DNA of 51,149 bases from Egibacteraceae bacterium (GCA_030446775.1 JAUJMQ010000004.1:43802-94950); one strand, 5' to 3'; positions 37,162-45,924 are shown, counted from the stretch's first letter. Notes: generated from the letters alone by a model not told the origin. Numbers and translations: made by a program.

Positions 37162-38634
37162 ATGCCCCCCGTCGCCGCCGGTGCGCTCGTGTTCGTCACG
37201 TCCGCCGCCGTCCTCGTGCTGGAGATCCTCGCAGGGCGCCTGCTCGCGCCGTACGTCGGCGTGACCCTGGAGACCTACACGGGGATCATCGGCACCGTCC
37301 TCGCCGGCATCTCGCTGGGCACGTGGGCCGGCGGCCGGCTCGCCGACCGGCTCGACCCGCGGTCGACGCTCGGGCCGATCCTGCTGCTCGGTGGCGCGCT
37401 CGCGCTGTGCACCATCCCCGCCATACGGATCATCGGGAGCGCGAACCTCGGCGCCGGCCCTCTCGCCATCGTGTCGCTGTCCTTCGTCGGCTTCTTCGCC
37501 CCCGCCGCGGTGCTGTCGGCGGTCAACCCGACGGTCGTCAAGCTCCAGCTGACCGACCTCGGCGAGACCGGGCGTACCGTCGGACGGCTGTCGGCCCTCG
37601 GCACCGCCGGTGCGATCCTGGGGACCTTCGTGACGGGCTTCCTGCTCGTCGCGGCACTGCCGACCCAGCCGATCGTGCTCGGCGTCGGGTTGCTGCTCGT
37701 CGCCCTCGGGGGGCTCCTGACGTTCTCGCTGCGGCGGGGGTCGGACAGGCCGTCACCGCTCGGGCCGCTCGCGCTGGCGCTGCTCGGCGGCGCGCTCACG
37801 CTGTCGGTGCCCGACCCCTGCCAGTACGAGAGCGCCTACTTCTGCGCCCGCGTGATCCCCGATCCGCTACGGGAGTCGGGCCGGACGCTGTACCTGGACA
37901 CGCTGCGGCACAGCTACGTCGACCTCGCCGACCCGACCTACCTGGAGTTCAGCTACGCACAGATCATGGGCGACGTCCTCGCGACCGTGGCCCCCGAGGG
38001 CGAGCCGCTGCGGGCGCTGCACATCGGCGGGGGCGGCTTCTCGCTGCCCCGCTACCTCGCGGCGACGCGGCCCGGCTCGTCATCGGTGGTGCTCGAGCTC
38101 GACCCGACGCTGCTGCAGATCGCCCGCACCGAGCTCGGCCTTCGCACCGGTCCGGACCTGCGGGTGCGCATCGGCGACGCGCGTCTCGGGCTGCGCGACC
38201 AGCCGGCCGGCGCCTACGACGTCGTCATCGGCGACGCGTTCGGCGGGCAGGCCGTCCCGTGGCACCTGGCGACCAGGGAGTTCACCGAGCAGATCAGTGC
38301 GACGCTGGCGCCTGGCGGCACGTACGCGATCAACCTCATCGACTACCCGCCGCTGGGCTTCGCGCGCGCCGAGGCGGCGACCCTGCGCGCGGTGTTCGAC
38401 CACGTCGCGGTGATCGCCCCGCCGGCACGGCTGGACCGCGCCGAGGGCGGCAACTTCGTGCTCGTCGCCTCCGACGCGCCCATCGACACCGAGGCGATCG
38501 CCGCCCGCAACAGCGGGCGGGGCGACGACGACGAAGTCGCCACGGGGGCTCGGCTCGACGCCTTCATCGGTGACGCGCCGGTCCTCACCGACGACTACGC
38601 CCCCGTGGACCAGCTGCTGACGCCCGCCACCTGA
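37162..38634 (+). CDS. Membrane-fused spermidine synthase-like protein
   Basis: 490 residues from the ATG at 37162. Residues 1-~215 contain six or so membrane helices (GALVFVTSAAVLVLEILAG to LGVGLLLVALGGLLTFSL). The C-terminal part is a spermidine-synthase/methyltransferase Rossmann domain: LHIGGGGFSLPRYLAATRP, VVLELDPTLLQIAR, VVIGDAFGGQAVPWHLATRE. Fused transporter-aminopropyltransferase-like proteins are common in actinobacteria; true polyamine synthesis is not established. Convergent with uppS. Confidence 0.8.
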   Translation: MPPVAAGALVFVTSAAVLVLEILAGRLLAPYVGVTLETYTGIIGTVLAGISLGTWAGGRLADRLDPRSTLGPILLLGGALALCTIPAIRIIGSANLGAGPLAIVSLSFVGFFAPAAVLSAVNPTVVKLQLTDLGETGRTVGRLSALGTAGAILGTFVTGFLLVAALPTQPIVLGVGLLLVALGGLLTFSLRRGSDRPSPLGPLALALLGGALTLSVPDPCQYESAYFCARVIPDPLRESGRTLYLDTLRHSYVDLADPTYLEFSYAQIMGDVLATVAPEGEPLRALHIGGGGFSLPRYLAATRPGSSSVVLELDPTLLQIARTELGLRTGPDLRVRIGDARLGLRDQPAGAYDVVIGDAFGGQAVPWHLATREFTEQISATLAPGGTYAINLIDYPPLGFARAEAATLRAVFDHVAVIAPPARLDRAEGGNFVLVASDAPIDTEAIAARNSGRGDDDEVATGARLDAFIGDAPVLTDDYAPVDQLLTPAT

Positions 38635-38691
38635 CCAGCCCCGCCGGAGCCGGCCCCAAACCGGCCCCGAGCTCGGCCTGCCCCTCATGCG

Positions 38692-38727
38692 AGAAGGGTT
38701 GGTAACGCCCACGTGACCAACCCTTCT
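38692..38727. terminator. Bidirectional terminator between speE-like gene and uppS
   Basis: AGAAGGGTTGGT (38692-38703) pairs with ACCAACCCTTCT (38716-38727) around a 12-base loop, followed on the plus strand by TCTTTG. It contains the second TTGGTAAC-N6-GTGACCAA element (38699-38720). Its position between converging genes fits a terminator. Confidence 0.65.
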
Positions 38728-38756
38728 TCTTTGTCGCCGGTGAGGCGTGCTACGAC

Positions 38757-38806
38757 GCACCTCAAACGCGGGGCGGCTTACGCCAACGACTCCACGGGAG
38801 ACTCAC
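38757..38806 (+). repeat. Dispersed ~52-bp repeat, copy C
   Basis: Begins GCACCTCAAACGCGGGGCGG, continues CTTACGCCAACGACTCC and ends GGGAGACTC. The reverse complement matches copies A and E. The CTCCACGGGAG part can form a hairpin. It sits between the terminator at 38692-38727 and the uppS stop. Confidence 0.65.
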
Positions 38807-38852
38807 TCCTTCGGATGATCGGTCCTGGCGACCTGCCCATGGCCGGCGGGTG

Positions 38853-39592
38853 TCAGACCTTGCCGAAGCGGCGCGCGCGCTGCTGGAACTGCCCCACGGC
38901 GGAGTACAGGTCGTGGCGTCCGAAGTCGGGCCACAGCACGTCGGTGAAGATGAGCTCGGCGTAGGCCGCCTCCCACAGCAGGAAGTTCGACAGCCGCTGC
39001 TCGCCGGAGGTGCGCACGAGCAGGTCGACGTCGGGGGCGTCGGGTTCGTACAGGCGCGCCTGGATCGACTTGCGGTCGACTCGCTCAGGGCGCAGGCGGC
39101 CCGCCGCGGCGTCGGCGGCGATGCGCCGCGCCGCGTCGACGAGCTCGGCGCGCCCGCCGTAGTTGAACGCCACCTGCAGCGTGAGGCGGCGGTGCCCGGC
39201 GGTGCGCGCCTCGGTCGACTCGATCATCCGCGAGCTCGACGAGGCTGCGCGGCACCGGCCGCCCGCGCCGGCCGATGAACCGCACGCGCACCTGCCGTCC
39301 GTCCAGCTCGTCGGCGCGGCGCAGCAGCAGGTCGCGGTTGAAGCCCATGAGGAAGCGGACCTCCGACGGCGGCCGCCTCCAGTTCTCGGTGGAGAAGGCG
39401 TAGACGGTGAGGTAGCGCAGTCCCAGCTCGAGGGCGCCCTCGACGGTGTCGAACAGCGCCGACTCGCCGCTCGTGACCGGCGTTGCGGGGCAGCCCGCGG
39501 CGCGCGGCCCAGCGGCCGTTGCCGTCCATGATGATCCCGACGTGCGCCGGGAGCCTGTCAGGGTCCAGGTCGCGGGGAGTCCCGCCGCTCAC
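38853..39592 (-). CDS. uppS: Polyprenyl diphosphate synthase (two frameshifts)
   Basis: Cis-prenyltransferase making the lipid carrier for cell-wall synthesis. The GTG at 39592 overlaps the recO stop (GTGA). Motif [13 protein letters not shown] with the catalytic Asp is N-terminal. A change near 39465-39475 leads to [15 protein letters not shown] and AFSTENW; a second near 39229-39233 leads to [16 protein letters not shown]. The C-terminal [19 protein letters not shown] and DVLWPDF are diagnostic. Essential function, so errors in the sequence are likely. Confidence 0.87.
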
Positions 39593-40317
39593 CGGGGCAC
39601 GAGCTCCCCACGCCCGCAACGGCCGCCGAGATGGTAGATCAGGAAGCTGTTGACGAGCGCCGCCGCGGCCCGGCGGACGCGAGGGTCGGCGGCCGCGGCG
39701 TCCAGGCCGCGCCAGTCGCCGTCCAGCAGCGCGTCGAGCAGCACGGGGACGGCGGGGTCCAGCCCCCGGGACCCGGGCGGCGCGCAGCGGGGGCACAGCA
39801 CCCCACCGGCCGCGATGGAGAAGACGAGGTGCCCACCGGTAGCGCCGCAGCCCGCGCACGCGTCCAGGTACGGGTGGTAGCCGGCGACCGAGGCGAGCCG
39901 CAGCAGGTAGGCGTCCAGCGTCGCCGAGGGGTGCTGGGGGATCCGGTCCAGGGCGCGCAGCCCGTCGAGCAGCAGCAGCACGAGGCGGGTGGAGCGCTCG
40001 GCCGGCTGCGCCACGCGGTCGGCGGCCTCGACCATCGTCGAGCCGCACGCGCTCAAGGCGAAGTCACCCCGGACGCGGGCGAAGGAGGTGATCAGCTCGG
40101 CCTGGGTGACGACGTCGAGGTTGCGGCCCTCATACAGCTGCAGGTCCACGTGGCTGAACGGCTCCAGGCGCCCCCCGAACCTCGAGCCCGGCCGGCGCAC
40201 GCCCTTCGCGACGGCGCGGACCAGCCCCCGCCCGGTGGTGACGAGGTGCACGATCCGGTCGGTCTCGCCGAGCTTGTAGGTGCGCAGGACGACGCCCTGC
40301 TCGCGGTACAGCGCCAT
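39589..40317 (-). CDS. recO: DNA repair protein RecO
   Basis: 242 residues from the ATG at 40317. N-terminal OB fold ([33 protein letters not shown]) and a C-terminal helical domain with zinc-ligand cysteines CAGCGATGG and LCPRC. It loads RecA with RecFR. Translationally coupled to uppS. Divergent from the small membrane protein at 40415. Confidence 0.88.
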   Translation of the reverse strand: MALYREQGVVLRTYKLGETDRIVHLVTTGRGLVRAVAKGVRRPGSRFGGRLEPFSHVDLQLYEGRNLDVVTQAELITSFARVRGDFALSACGSTMVEAADRVAQPAERSTRLVLLLLDGLRALDRIPQHPSATLDAYLLRLASVAGYHPYLDACAGCGATGGHLVFSIAAGGVLCPRCAPPGSRGLDPAVPVLLDALLDGDWRGLDAAAADPRVRRAAAALVNSFLIYHLGGRCGRGELVPR

Positions 40318-40414
40318 TCGCGCCAGGCTACGCGCCGCCGGCCGTCCCGGGCCGTCAACCCCGCGGTGCGACACCCCTCGTCGCGGGCCCCGCAACGCTG
40401 TCAGACTGCCGACC

Positions 40415-40834
40415 ATGCGACACCGCAGAGATACGACGGACGGCATCGGCACTCCGGCCGCGGGCGCCGCCGTCGGCGGCGTGCTCGAGTGGGACGACGA
40501 GCTGTGGGACCGAGTGTGGGAGCAGGTGCTGACCCAGCCCGAACGCCACACGATCGCGATGTCGGTGTGGCGGCGCCGGCTGCCGGAAGGGCTGTTCGAG
40601 GCTCGGGTCGGCGCCGAGCTCAGCCGTCGCTGGCGCCGCCAGGCGCGCAACCTCGCCGTCTTGTACGCGCTGTGGACGCTGTTCTGGGGGTCGATCGCGG
40701 TCAGCGACTGGCGCGGCGACGGCGCCCTGGGGTCGCCGCTGACCCCGGTGTGCGCCCTCGTCGGTGTCGCCGCGATCGCCGCCTGCCTGGCGGTCCGCCG
40801 GCGGTTTCGCGCCTTCGCCCGCCAGCAGCTGTAG
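40415..40834 (+). CDS. Small membrane protein of unknown function
   Basis: 139 residues from the ATG at 40415. A charged N-terminal half (DELWDRVWEQVLTQPERHTI, then VWRRRLPEGLFEARVGAELS) is followed by two membrane helices (LAVLYALWTLFWGSIAV and VCALVGVAAIAACLAV) and a basic tail. Not recognised. It converges on the TetR gene with 7 bases between. Confidence 0.55.
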   Translation: MRHRRDTTDGIGTPAAGAAVGGVLEWDDELWDRVWEQVLTQPERHTIAMSVWRRRLPEGLFEARVGAELSRRWRRQARNLAVLYALWTLFWGSIAVSDWRGDGALGSPLTPVCALVGVAAIAACLAVRRRFRAFARQQL

Positions 40835-40841
40835 CCGCCCG

Positions 40842-41504
40842 TCAACCCCGGACGCCCGGATCGGCCAGGAACAGCAGCGACCAGCTGTCGGCCAGCCACC
40901 GCTCGAAGCGCTCCGGCGCCCAACGCCGCTGGCCCACCAGCAGCGCGTAGAGGTCCGCGGAGCTCGTCGCCCACACGACGTCGGCGACCTCCTCCACGCC
41001 CAGGCCGGGGCGCAGCTGGCCCGTGGCGGCGAGGTCAGCGGCGAACAGGCGCATGTTGGCGGCCCGCCGCCGTGAGATCTCGTCGCGGATCTGTGCGAGC
41101 TCGGGGGCGGCCGCGGCCGCCTCGCGCAGCACCAGGTGCAGCGGCGCCATCCGTTGCCCGATGGCACGCACCGCCCCGGCGTAGATCGCGATCTTGTCGG
41201 CCGCCTGGGGGGCGGACCGGATCTGCTTGACGTAGTCGCGCTCCTCGGCGGGCACGACCTCGTCGATGCCCGACAGCGCGGTCTCCAGCAGCAACCGGAA
41301 CAGCACCGGCTTGGCCCCGACCGCCGCGTACACCGTATCCAGGGCGACTCCTGCGTCGGCGGCGACCGCGGCCATCGTCGTCGCCGCGTACCCGCGCTCG
41401 GCGAACAGGCGGCGGGCGGCCGCGAGGATCGCCTGCCGCGTGCGGCGTGCCGCCTCGCGACGCGCCGGCGAACGGTACGCGCGGGTGTTGACGGGCTCGG
41501 GCAT
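40842..41504 (-). CDS. TetR-family transcriptional regulator
   Basis: 220 residues from the ATG at 41504. The N-terminal helix-turn-helix is typical: RRTRQAILAAARRLFAERGY, TTMAAVAADAGVALDTVYAA. The C-terminal ligand domain is helical and specific. Divergent from the gene pair 41569-42392, with an inverted repeat (41524-41548) between, so it probably represses these genes and itself. Confidence 0.85.
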   Translation of the reverse strand: MPEPVNTRAYRSPARREAARRTRQAILAAARRLFAERGYAATTMAAVAADAGVALDTVYAAVGAKPVLFRLLLETALSGIDEVVPAEERDYVKQIRSAPQAADKIAIYAGAVRAIGQRMAPLHLVLREAAAAAPELAQIRDEISRRRAANMRLFAADLAATGQLRPGLGVEEVADVVWATSSADLYALLVGQRRWAPERFERWLADSWSLLFLADPGVRG

Positions 41505-41523
41505 CGGCTCTACAGTACCCACA

Positions 41524-41548
41524 TTCGTCCGAAGGAAGTTCGGATGAA
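41524..41548. promoter_or_regulatory. Likely TetR operator
   Basis: TTCGTCCGAA (41524-41533), 5 bases, TTCGGATGAA (41539-41548): a 10-bp inverted repeat with one mismatch in the gap between the divergent tetR and 41569 genes, overlapping where both promoters should lie. Confidence 0.6.
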
Positions 41549-41568
41549 ACGGCGGAAAGAGAGAGGCC

Positions 41569-41877
41569 ATGGCCTACGCGTGGGTCCAGGACGTGCCGAT
41601 CGGCGAGGAGACCTACCGCAGGATCGCCGAACGGATCGGCGACGAGCCGCTCGACGGCAACCTCGTCCACCTCGCGATCCGCAACGACGACGGGACGCTG
41701 CGGTACATCGACGTGTGGGAGTCACGCGAGCAGTGCGACCGGGCCTTCGACGAGCGCATCCACCCGGCGGTGTGGGCGGTCCTCACCGAGGCCGGGCTCC
41801 GGCCCGGCGGGGAGCCGCCGCGGCGGGAGGTCGACGTCGTGGACCTGCGCGGGACGCCGGCGGGGGTGCCGCGGTGA
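41569..41877 (+). CDS. Small protein, possibly ABM/dimeric alpha-beta barrel type
   Basis: 102 residues; ATG at 41569 with AGAGAGG close upstream. The pattern of strands and helices (AYAWVQDVPI, TYRRIAERIG, LVHLAIRNDDGTLRYIDVWE, REQCDRAFDERIHPAV) resembles small dimeric ferredoxin-fold monooxygenase-like proteins, but no catalytic residue can be named. Coupled to the methyltransferase (GTGA) and next to the TetR operator. Confidence 0.55.
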   Translation: MAYAWVQDVPIGEETYRRIAERIGDEPLDGNLVHLAIRNDDGTLRYIDVWESREQCDRAFDERIHPAVWAVLTEAGLRPGGEPPRREVDVVDLRGTPAGVPR

Positions 41878-42392
41878 CCGGCGACGTGACCGGCGACGTG
41901 CCGGGCGACGTGACGGGCGTCGCGCCGCCCGACCACGCGGACGTGCGCTTTCCTCCGCCGGCGCTGTACGCGGGGGTGCTGCTCGCGGGCGCGGCGCTGG
42001 GGCGCGCCCGCCCGCTGGGGATCGGCGCCGCCGACGACGCGACGGTGCGGCGGATGGCCGGCGCGGTCGCCGTGGGCGGGGCCGTCGCGCTGTGCGGCGG
42101 CGCCGTGCGGCGCTTCGTCGCCGCGGGCACGAGCCCGGTGCCGATCCACCCGACGACAGCGCTGGTCGTGACCGGCCCCTACCGCTTCACGCGCAACCCG
42201 ATGTACCTCGGCTTGACGCTGGGGACCGCGGGGATCGCGCTGCTGACCGGCAATGGGTGGACGCTGGCGCTGCTCGTGCCCGCCACGTTCGTCGCCAAGC
42301 GCTCGTTCATCGTGCCCGAGGAGCGCTACCTGGAGTGCTGCTTCGGCGACGCCTACCGCACCTATCGGGGGCGCGTCCGTCGCTGGGTCTGA
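41874..42392 (+). CDS. Isoprenylcysteine/phospholipid methyltransferase-like membrane protein
   Basis: 172 residues from the GTG at 41874, overlapping the previous stop (GTGA). The N-terminus has a short VTGDVTGDVPGDVTG repeat. Several membrane helices follow, then the ICMT/PEMT signature: VVTGPYRFTRNPMYLGLTLG and VPEERYLECCFGDAYRTYRGRVRRW. Substrate unknown; probably controlled by the TetR regulator. Confidence 0.75.
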   Translation: MTGDVTGDVPGDVTGVAPPDHADVRFPPPALYAGVLLAGAALGRARPLGIGAADDATVRRMAGAVAVGGAVALCGGAVRRFVAAGTSPVPIHPTTALVVTGPYRFTRNPMYLGLTLGTAGIALLTGNGWTLALLVPATFVAKRSFIVPEERYLECCFGDAYRTYRGRVRRWV

Positions 42393-42418
42393 CGCGAGCG
42401 CCCTGAACGCCGCCGTGT

Positions 42419-43690
42419 TCAGTCCCGGGTCGCCGACCCGGACCGGCGCGACGCCCGGCCCCACCAGGCCATGAGCAGCGCGGCGGCGGTGAAGACCCCC
42501 GCGACCGCCGTCCACGCGACGCGGTAGTCGCCGGTGGCGTCCACGACGGCCCCGAACAGGATGGGGCTCGGCACGAAGCCGCCGTAGAAGCCGAAAAGCA
42601 CATAGCCCGACGCCCGCCCCGCGTCGGCCGCCTCGACCTCGTCGAGGACCGCGAGCATGCCGACGGCGTTCCAGGTCACCGCGGTGGCCCCGAGCACGAG
42701 CGCCGCCGGCCACAGCAGCCACGCACCTGCGACCTGCGCCGCGACGACGAGCGCGAGGGCCGCCACCGCGCCGGCGGCCATGACCAGCAGCGGCGCCACG
42801 AAGCCGCTGCGGCGCTCGCTGAGCCACCCCCAGACGACACGCGAAGCGATGCCGACCGCGCCGATGAGCGCGGCCGCGGCGCCGGCGACCCGCACCGACA
42901 GGCCCAGCCGCTCCACGCCGTACAGCGGCAGGTACGCGTTGACCGCGGCGACGCCGGCGCCCATGAGGAACGCGTAGGCCGCCAGCCAGCGCACCGCTGC
43001 CGGCAACGGCGCGGCACGGCGGCCGGCGGCGGCGGCGGCGCCGGCGCGGGCGGGGATTGGACCTACCCCGGCGGGAGCTGACCGTGCGCCGCGGTCGTCG
43101 GGCACGATGCGCAGGGTCGCGACGACGCCGGCCACGGGGACGGCGACGCTCGCGGCGAGCGCGAGCCGCCAACCCCACGCCGCCGCGGCCGGTGCCAGCA
43201 GCGCCCCGGTGAGGAACGCGCCGACCTGGACGCCCGCCTGCTTGAACCCCATGGTGATGCCGCGCCTTCCGGCGGGGACGTGGACGGCGACGAGCTTGTT
43301 CGTCGTCGGGTTGCCGGCAGCCAGCGCGACCCCGGCGAGCGCCGCGGCCACGACGAGCAGCGGGAAGGAAGGCGCCGCGGCAGCTGTGGCCATCGCGGCG
43401 CCGAGCACCGCGAACGCGCCCAGCATCACGCGGCGCCCGCCGTGGCGGTCGACCAGCGTCCCGGCCGGAAGGGACAGGCTGCCGCCCACCAGGAACAATC
43501 CCGTGGTGAGCAGCCCCAGCTGCGAACGCGACAGCGTGAACTCGTCGACGAGGAACGGGCCCAGGATCCCGAAGGCGTAGCCCGGAAAGGCCCCGGCCGC
43601 CATGGCCAGGGCCAGCGTGACCGCGAACCCGGCGCGCCACGACAGCGGCGCCGGCCCCTGCGCGGCGTCGCCGACGCGCGCGGCGCTCAT
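42419..43690 (-). CDS. MFS transporter
   Basis: 423 residues from the ATG at 43690, overlapping the stop of the FAH fragment (ATGA). About twelve membrane helices. The cytoplasmic loop motif 2-3 reads GTLVDRHGGRRVMLGAFAV, with GNPTTNKLVAVHVPAGRRG and KQAGVQVGAFL further on, as in CynX/NarK-like anion or drug carriers. Substrate not predictable. Confidence 0.8.
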   Translation of the reverse strand: MSAARVGDAAQGPAPLSWRAGFAVTLALAMAAGAFPGYAFGILGPFLVDEFTLSRSQLGLLTTGLFLVGGSLSLPAGTLVDRHGGRRVMLGAFAVLGAAMATAAAAPSFPLLVVAAALAGVALAAGNPTTNKLVAVHVPAGRRGITMGFKQAGVQVGAFLTGALLAPAAAAWGWRLALAASVAVPVAGVVATLRIVPDDRGARSAPAGVGPIPARAGAAAAAGRRAAPLPAAVRWLAAYAFLMGAGVAAVNAYLPLYGVERLGLSVRVAGAAAALIGAVGIASRVVWGWLSERRSGFVAPLLVMAAGAVAALALVVAAQVAGAWLLWPAALVLGATAVTWNAVGMLAVLDEVEAADAGRASGYVLFGFYGGFVPSPILFGAVVDATGDYRVAWTAVAGVFTAAALLMAWWGRASRRSGSATRD

Positions 43691-43887
43691 CCTGCCGGCG
43701 GTGCGACGCTCGCGTTGCGCAGGCGGCCCGGCCCCTCGACCTCGCACTCGACCAGGTTGCCGGGAGCGAGGTAGCGCGGCGTGTCCATCCCGAAGCCGGC
43801 GCCGTGCGGGGCGCCCGTGAGCAGCACGTCGCCCGGCTCGAGCGTCATGCCGCGGTCTGGACGCACCTGGAACGCCGGGCGGCTCAT
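43687..43887 (-). pseudogene. C-terminal remnant of a fumarylacetoacetate hydrolase-family gene
   Basis: 66 codons from an ATG at 43887 preceded by AAGGAG. The residues MTLEPGDVLLTGAPHGAGFG and LVECEVEGPGRLRN are the C-terminal signature of FAH/2-oxo-hydratase enzymes (full length about 250-300). All metal-binding residues are missing. The upstream end coincides with dispersed repeat copy D, after which an unrelated GNAT gene starts. Confidence 0.65.
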
Positions 43888-43916
43888 GTCCAACGACTCC
43901 TTGGCCGAGACAGGCC
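43863..43916 (+). repeat. Dispersed ~52-bp repeat, copy D
   Basis: GCACCTGGAACGCCGGGCGG followed by CTCATGTCCAACGACTCC and GAGACAGGCC, in the same orientation as copy C and opposite to A and E. It covers the start codon and ribosome site of the FAH remnant. Confidence 0.6.
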
Positions 43917-43919
43917 CCT

Positions 43920-44546
43920 CTAGAAGAACAGCGCCTCGGCGCCGATCGGCCGGAACCCGGCGGTGAGGAAGGCCCGCAGCGACGAGGCGTTGCCGGGAGC
44001 CACCTGCGCGAACAGCGGGAGGCCCGCGGGCGCGACGCAGCGAGCGGCGTGGGCCACGGCCCCGCCCAGCCCGCTTCCGCGGTGCCCGCGGTCGATCTCC
44101 AGGCTGACCTCCCAGCGTCCGGCGAGTCCCCGGCCGAGCACGACGACCGCGCGCCCGCCGCGGTCGCGGAAGACGCGCAGGTCGTCGCGGTGGCGCCGCG
44201 CCTGGGCGACCCGCGGATGGGGATAGGACGGGTCGACTGTCACGAGCTCCACGTCGCAGTCGACGTCGGTGGAGACGGCGGCGAGGACCGCGTCGATGTT
44301 GTCGCAGCGCCGGCCGACCTGCTCGCCGAACCACGTGAGCACCTCCGCGCTCAACGGCGCGTTGAGATCCTTGGCCGGGATCCGGGCACGGATCACCGGC
44401 TCGGGCAGCGACGTGGCGACGACGTGGGCGGCGCTGAACGCGAGGATCGCCTCGGGCGCCCCGGCGACGGGCGCCATGACCCGCAGGGACGCGTCGGGGC
44501 TGGGGAAGTCCCCGTGCGCCGCACGGTCGAGCAGCTCGTACAGCAT
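43920..44546 (-). CDS. GNAT-family N-acetyltransferase
   Basis: 208 residues; ATG at 44546, directly after the era TAG is reversed (era starts upstream and ends at 44547). The C-terminal GNAT core is visible: GRWEVSLEIDRGHRGSGLGG (acetyl-CoA loop), FAQVAPGNASSLRAFLTAGF. The N-terminal ~90 residues are less typical. Likely the downstream gene of the era unit. Substrate unknown. Confidence 0.72.
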   Translation of the reverse strand: MLYELLDRAAHGDFPSPDASLRVMAPVAGAPEAILAFSAAHVVATSLPEPVIRARIPAKDLNAPLSAEVLTWFGEQVGRRCDNIDAVLAAVSTDVDCDVELVTVDPSYPHPRVAQARRHRDDLRVFRDRGGRAVVVLGRGLAGRWEVSLEIDRGHRGSGLGGAVAHAARCVAPAGLPLFAQVAPGNASSLRAFLTAGFRPIGAEALFF

Positions 44547-45425
44547 CTAATACCCCAGCCGCTCGAGCTTCTTGGCGTCGCGCTGCCATTCCTTGGACAG
44601 CTTGACCCGCAGGTCGAGGAACACCCGAGTGCCGAGCAGGACCTCCAGCTCGCTGCGGGCGCCGCCGCCGATGTCGCGCTGCACCGCGCCACCGCGCCCG
44701 ATGACGATGCCCTTCTGCGAGGCGCGCTCCACGTACAGCGTCGCGGTCACCGCCAGCACACCCTCGGTCTCGCCCGGCGCCATCTCCTCGACGACGACGG
44801 CGAGAGAGTGGGGCAGCTCCTCGCGCATGAGCGTCAGCGCCTTCTCGCGGATGATCTCGGCGACGAAGCGGTCGACGTCCTGGTCGGACACCTGCCCGTC
44901 GGGAAAGTACGCGGGGCCTTGTGGCATCCGGGCCGCGATGAGGTCGACGAGGACGTCGACGTTGTCCCCGCGGGCGGCCGACAGCGGCACGATCTCGGCG
45001 AAGTCGCCGAGCGCGGCGAGACGTGACAGCTGCGGCAGCTGCTTGGCGCGCGCGTACGCGTCGACCTTGTTGAGCGCCGCGATGACCGGGGTGTCGACCT
45101 GGGCGAGCAGGCCGGCGATGAAGCGGTCGCCCTGGCCGATGCCCGTCGCGCCGTCGACGATGAACACCACGACGTCGACGCCCGACAGCGTGCCGCGGGC
45201 GACCTCGTTGAGCCGCGACCCGAGCAGCGTCCTCGGCTTGTGCAGTCCCGGGGTGTCGACAAGCACGATCTGCAGGTCCGGTTGGTGCAGCACGCCCCGG
45301 ATCGCGTGACGCGTCGTCTGCGGGACGGGCGTCGTGATCGCGACCTTCTGGCCGACGAGGGCGTTGAGCAGCGTGGACTTGCCGACGTTGGGCCGTCCGA
45401 CGATGGCGCAGAAGCCCGAGCGCAT
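44547..45425 (-). CDS. era: GTPase Era
   Basis: 292 residues from the ATG at 45425, intact. G1 GRPNVGKST, switch region TTRHAIRG, G3 DTPGLH, G4 NKVD, G5 SAARGDN; C-terminal KH domain with KGIVIGRGGAVQRDIG. It binds 16S rRNA and assists 30S assembly. Member of the conserved phoH-ybeY-CBS-cdd-era series, separated from cdd by ~550 bases of repeats. Confidence 0.93.
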   Translation of the reverse strand: MRSGFCAIVGRPNVGKSTLLNALVGQKVAITTPVPQTTRHAIRGVLHQPDLQIVLVDTPGLHKPRTLLGSRLNEVARGTLSGVDVVVFIVDGATGIGQGDRFIAGLLAQVDTPVIAALNKVDAYARAKQLPQLSRLAALGDFAEIVPLSAARGDNVDVLVDLIAARMPQGPAYFPDGQVSDQDVDRFVAEIIREKALTLMREELPHSLAVVVEEMAPGETEGVLAVTATLYVERASQKGIVIGRGGAVQRDIGGGARSELEVLLGTRVFLDLRVKLSKEWQRDAKKLERLGY

Positions 45426-45643
45426 GACCGGCAGGCTATCGCCACCCGAGCCTCGCGCCGCAGCCCGGCGGACGGGGAGGCCGCGGTCAGGACGCCGGCG
45501 GTCCACCTCCCGAGGAGTCCCTCCAGCGCCTCACCCTGATGTTGAACGGCCGCTCCAGGCGTGATGCGGGTTCGCGGCGCCTTCCGCCGGCGCGACCGCT
45601 CGCGGGATGGGTGCGACCCTACGGCCCGCGACGACACGGCCGC

Positions 45644-45870
45644 GTCCGGGTGCGGATGCGTGCGCATCCGCCCGAACCTGCACCCGGTCTGGATCCGGGC
45701 TCGCCGTCCCAGCACCCTGCGACGCCGTCCGGGTGCGGATGCGTGCGCATCCGCCCGAACCTGCACCCGGTCTGGGATCCGGGCGCGCCGTCCCAGCACC
45801 CTGCGGCGGCCGTCCGGGTGCGGATGCGTGCGCATCCGCCCGAACCTGCACCCGGTCGACGTCCGGGCGC
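45644..45870. repeat. Three tandem 83-85 bp repeats with nested palindromes
   Basis: Units start at 45644, 45727 and 45812 with GTCCGGGTGCGGATGCG; the third is truncated after CCCGGTC. Each holds the palindrome GCGGATGCG-TG-CGCATCCGC and an outer inverted repeat CCGGGTGC...GCACCCGG. The first ~46 bases of each unit are identical, and the rest (GGATCCGGGC, CCGTCCCAGCACCCTGCG) is nearly so in units 1 and 2. The units are contiguous with no variable spacers, so it is not a CRISPR array. Confidence 0.85.
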
Positions 45871-45924
45871 GGACTGGCCGGGAGCCTGCAGGCGGCCCGG
45901 GGGCGGTGCGTCGCGCCGGCAGGA

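Noticed and set aside
37014-38573. Plus-strand frame parallel to the SpeE-like gene
   Set aside because: Arg/Gly-rich out-of-frame shadow; the 37162-38634 frame has the Rossmann and membrane motifs.
45644-45870. CRISPR array
   Set aside because: Units are contiguous with no unique spacers, only three copies, and no cas genes nearby.
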